Part shown: in pieces, positions 62,161 through 64,000 of the stretch | Numbering within the stretch: the stretch's first letter is position 1 | How the letters are laid out: each line of letters begins with the position of its first letter | NCBI RefSeq assembly: GCF_030908215.1 | Contig: NZ_JAVFJK010000001.1 | Span: 124,001 to 188,000 of the forward strand | Origin: Sinomonas sp. ASV486 | GTDB lineage: Bacteria > Actinomycetota > Actinomycetes > Actinomycetales > Micrococcaceae | Direction: 5' to 3' | Length of the DNA: 64,000 bases | The notes under the pieces: model-generated | What the model saw: the letters and a program-made list of their open reading frames with translations, nothing else | Database searches by the model: none | What the model was told of the DNA's origin: nothing | Position numbers and translations under genes: made by a program

Positions 62161-63284
62161 GCCGGGACGCCGGGCCCGACCACAGGCGCCGCACGCCCGG
62201 CGACCGGCTGGGGGAGCCGATGACGGCGACCGCCGTCGAGGCGCACGCCCTCCTCGCGGCATTTGCGGCCGTCCTCCTGGGCCTTGCGGTGGCACTTGCG
62301 GCCTTCGCCGGCCGCCGTCCGGCACTTTCCGGCGACCACGGCGTGGGGGACGTCGCGGCGCTCGTGGCCGGATTCGCCGCTCTCCTGGCCTGCGCTGTCG
62401 CCTACCGCCGCTCCTATGCGGAGCCCGACCGAAGATGGCTCGCCGAGCGGGCCCTATGGAGGCGGCTGCTCGGCCTGGTCGCGCTCGCGTTCGCGCACGC
62501 AGCCATCGCGTTCATGGTGACGTGGGCGAGCTTCCAGATCTTCCAGCGGGCTTTCAGCGGCGTCACGCTCGACGCGTTCGCGGCGGCACTCCTGACCTCG
62601 CTCGCGGGCGCGCTCGCCTCCTACGCTGCCTATCAGTCCGGCTCGCGCATGGACAGCTATGCGCTCTCGAACCTCATTGCCACATTCCTGGCTGCCGGGG
62701 TCCTGACCTCGATGGTCACGACCAACCGCTCCGACTGGTGGCAGGTCAACATGAGCGTGCTCGGAGCGGCCGACTATGGGGTCTCCCTCGCGTTCAACGG
62801 AACGCTCGTGACGGCTGGCGCCGTGATTGCGCTGCTCGCCGAGTACATGACCCGCGACGTGCGGGCGCTCGACCTCTACCGCGAGCATGCGGGCGTCGTG
62901 CTGGCCCGGAACCGCGAGGCCGTTCTGCTGGCGTGCATCGCCGCCATCGGCGCGTTCCTTGCGGCTACCGGGCTCGTGGCGGTGGACCTCTCCATTCCGG
63001 TGCACAACTCAATGGCCACGGCCATGACCGCCGTCTACACCCTGCTCGTGCTCCGCGCGCACGCATGGCTTCCCGGGCTCAGCCGGACGTTCTACCTCGC
63101 CGGTTACTTCATGCTGGCGGGGGCGGTCCTCTCGGTCATGATGTGGTGGCCGCTCGGGTACTACAACATGACCGCGATGGAGCTCGTCGTCGCGGGGGAC
63201 ATCCTAGCGTGGCTCGTGCTGTTGACGAGGAATGTCGCGGCCGCCGTCGAGGATGCGCGTCGGCTTGAGGACCCGCTCTCCTAA
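62157..63284 (+). CDS. polytopic membrane protein (about ten helices)
   Basis: 375 aa from GTG 62157, which overlaps the preceding stop and has GGAGG 6 bases before; an internal ATG at 62220 with GGGGAG upstream is an alternative (354 aa). Regular hydrophobic helices begin at ~residue 30 and continue to 360, with conserved-looking MDSYALSNLIATFLAAG and SIPVHNSMATAMTAVYT. I do not recognise the family. It precedes narG by 85 bp, but there is no evidence that it acts in nitrate respiration. Confidence 0.6.
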   Translation: MSRDAGPDHRRRTPGDRLGEPMTATAVEAHALLAAFAAVLLGLAVALAAFAGRRPALSGDHGVGDVAALVAGFAALLACAVAYRRSYAEPDRRWLAERALWRRLLGLVALAFAHAAIAFMVTWASFQIFQRAFSGVTLDAFAAALLTSLAGALASYAAYQSGSRMDSYALSNLIATFLAAGVLTSMVTTNRSDWWQVNMSVLGAADYGVSLAFNGTLVTAGAVIALLAEYMTRDVRALDLYREHAGVVLARNREAVLLACIAAIGAFLAATGLVAVDLSIPVHNSMATAMTAVYTLLVLRAHAWLPGLSRTFYLAGYFMLAGAVLSVMMWWPLGYYNMTAMELVVAGDILAWLVLLTRNVAAAVEDARRLEDPLS

Positions 63285-63320
63285 AGCTGGTATCGAATTA
63301 GAGCAAATTTGTGTGCCCTA

Positions 63321-63335
63321 GGGACTTATGGCCTT
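63321..63335 (+). promoter_or_regulatory. DosR/DevR-like box before narG
   Basis: GGGACTTATGGCCTT matches the DosR half-site rule GGGACTTNNGNCCCT at all positions but one. The left half is perfect and the right half is weaker. It lies about 23 bases before a TAGAGT -10 (63358-63363), the position of an activator next to -35. Binding by a DosR-type regulator is an inference; no dosR gene is in the window. Confidence 0.5.
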
Positions 63336-63369
63336 CCCTCGGCGATCCTCCGATTCTTAGAGTGTGCCC

Positions 63370-64000
63370 ATGGCAGCCGGACCGATCCGCTCAGGACTCG
63401 ATGGAAGCGCTTCAGACGCGATGCTCGCGATGGGGCGCTTCTTCACACGTTGGGAGGAGACGGACGATGGGCGTGCCGTCTTCCGCGAGGGCGGACGGGC
63501 CGGTGACGTGTTCTACCGGGACCGGTGGAGCCACGACAAGGTGGTGCGCTCGACCCATGGCGTGAACTGCACAGGGTCCTGTTCGTGGAAGGTGTACGTC
63601 AAGGACGGCATTATCACCTGGGAGTCGCAGCAGACCGACTATCCGTCCGTCGGACCGGACCGTCCGGAATACGAGCCGAGAGGCTGCCCGCGCGGTGCCG
63701 CCTTCTCGTGGTACACGTACTCGCCGACGCGCGTGCGCTACCCCTACGTGCGAGGCGTGCTGCTCGAGATGTACCGCGAGGCGAAGCACCGCCTCGGGGA
63801 CCCGGTGCAGGCCTGGGCCGACGTCGTCTCGGACCCGGAGCGTCGGCGACGCTACCAACAGGCGCGCGGCAAGGGCGGACTCGTCCGCGCGAGCTGGAAC
63901 GAGGCCGTCGAGATGGCCGCGGCCGCCCATGTCCACACGATCAAGACCTACGGGCCGGACCGCTGCTCTGGCTTCTCTCCCATCCCGGCCATGTCGATCG
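63370..64000 (+). CDS. narG: respiratory nitrate reductase alpha subunit, partial
   Basis: The first 210 residues, open at the window end. Start ATG 63370 is 6 bases after TAGAGT (63358-63363). The N-terminal part carries the His-Cys3 site for the FS0 cluster: H63, C67, C71 and C106 in STHGVNCTGSCSWKVYV and EPRGCPRGAAFSWY; this spacing (+4, +4, +35) equals that of E. coli NarG. No twin-arginine signal precedes, as in cytoplasm-facing NarG. It reduces nitrate to nitrite with electrons from NarI via NarH. narH, narJ and narI should follow outside. Confidence 0.94.
   Translation, partial: MAAGPIRSGLDGSASDAMLAMGRFFTRWEETDDGRAVFREGGRAGDVFYRDRWSHDKVVRSTHGVNCTGSCSWKVYVKDGIITWESQQTDYPSVGPDRPEYEPRGCPRGAAFSWYTYSPTRVRYPYVRGVLLEMYREAKHRLGDPVQAWADVVSDPERRRRYQQARGKGGLVRASWNEAVEMAAAAHVHTIKTYGPDRCSGFSPIPAMSI

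Overview
This 64 kb window looks like chromosomal DNA of a high-GC actinobacterium. The best guess is a Micrococcaceae member (Arthrobacter/Sinomonas type). Evidence: very high GC, frequent GTG and TTG starts, a mycothiol synthase gene (mshD) next to a GlnR-type nitrogen regulator, actinobacterial HadA/HadB-type dehydratases, an SOS box of the TCGAAC-N4-GTTCGA type, and many genes whose TAnnnT -10 box lies 6-7 bases before the start codon (leaderless transcripts). The genus is an inference. I see no prophage, insertion sequence or CRISPR array; nearly all of the window is ordinary chromosomal backbone.

Layout. 1-553: 5' part of a LexA-controlled ImuA-like mutagenesis gene. 0.6-4.2 kb: cbs-metB (transsulfuration) and a membrane cytochrome b. 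4.8-7.8 kb: KdpD/KdpE-like two-component pair and a MOSC protein. 8.1-10.2 kb: DEAD-box RNA helicase. 10.56-10.71 kb: tRNA-Thr and tRNA-Met. 11.5-17.1 kb: acyltransferase, aldo/keto reductase, ROK repressor divergent from an alpha-glucosidase, and a flavin/PPOX protein. 17.2-21.4 kb: CitE-like lyase, then an ArsR-SulP transporter operon. 21.5-25.6 kb: HadA-HadB-like dehydratases, MFS transporter, MurB, TetR regulator. 25.7-31.0 kb: fatty-acid/acyl-CoA catabolic operon (HBD, ACAD, acyl-CoA ligase, thiolase). 31.2-33.3 kb: AlkZ-like and AbiEi/DUF559-like proteins. 33.6-40.2 kb (minus strand): asd, then thyA-folA-unknown, then ppk1 and a MutT1-like gene with an ATGA overlap. 40.2-43.1 kb: mshD, a candidate small RNA, a HutC-type GntR regulator, glnR. 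43.2-46.4 kb: small membrane proteins, nitrobindin, YgfZ, ankyrin protein. 46.5-49.9 kb: DHA2 exporter, GNAT, pfkA. 50.1-56.5 kb: a duplicated PspC/LiaF-like envelope-stress module with a divergent PspC-fused histidine kinase and LuxR-type regulator. 56.6-61.0 kb: aminotransferase, tRNA-Trp, secE-nusG-rplK-rplA. 61.1-63.3 kb: GNAT and a polytopic membrane protein. 63.4 kb to the end: start of narG (respiratory nitrate reductase), with a DosR-like half-palindrome upstream.

Several control circuits can be read directly: an SOS box on the ImuA-like gene, a perfect 15-bp palindrome between the ROK repressor and its presumed target, an 11+11 inverted repeat in front of arsR-sulP, and a DosR-like box before narG. 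Intergenic spaces are rich in short repeats: a 22-bp mirror array at 23.7 kb, 21-bp GAGGTCACC arrays at 48.0 kb and inside the helicase gene, GTGACTCCC palindromes at three sites, a large hairpin at 33.4 kb, and a dispersed 15-mer. The most promising undescribed items are the promoter-plus-terminator unit at 41.27-41.47 kb (candidate sRNA), the duplicated PspC module, and the repeat families.
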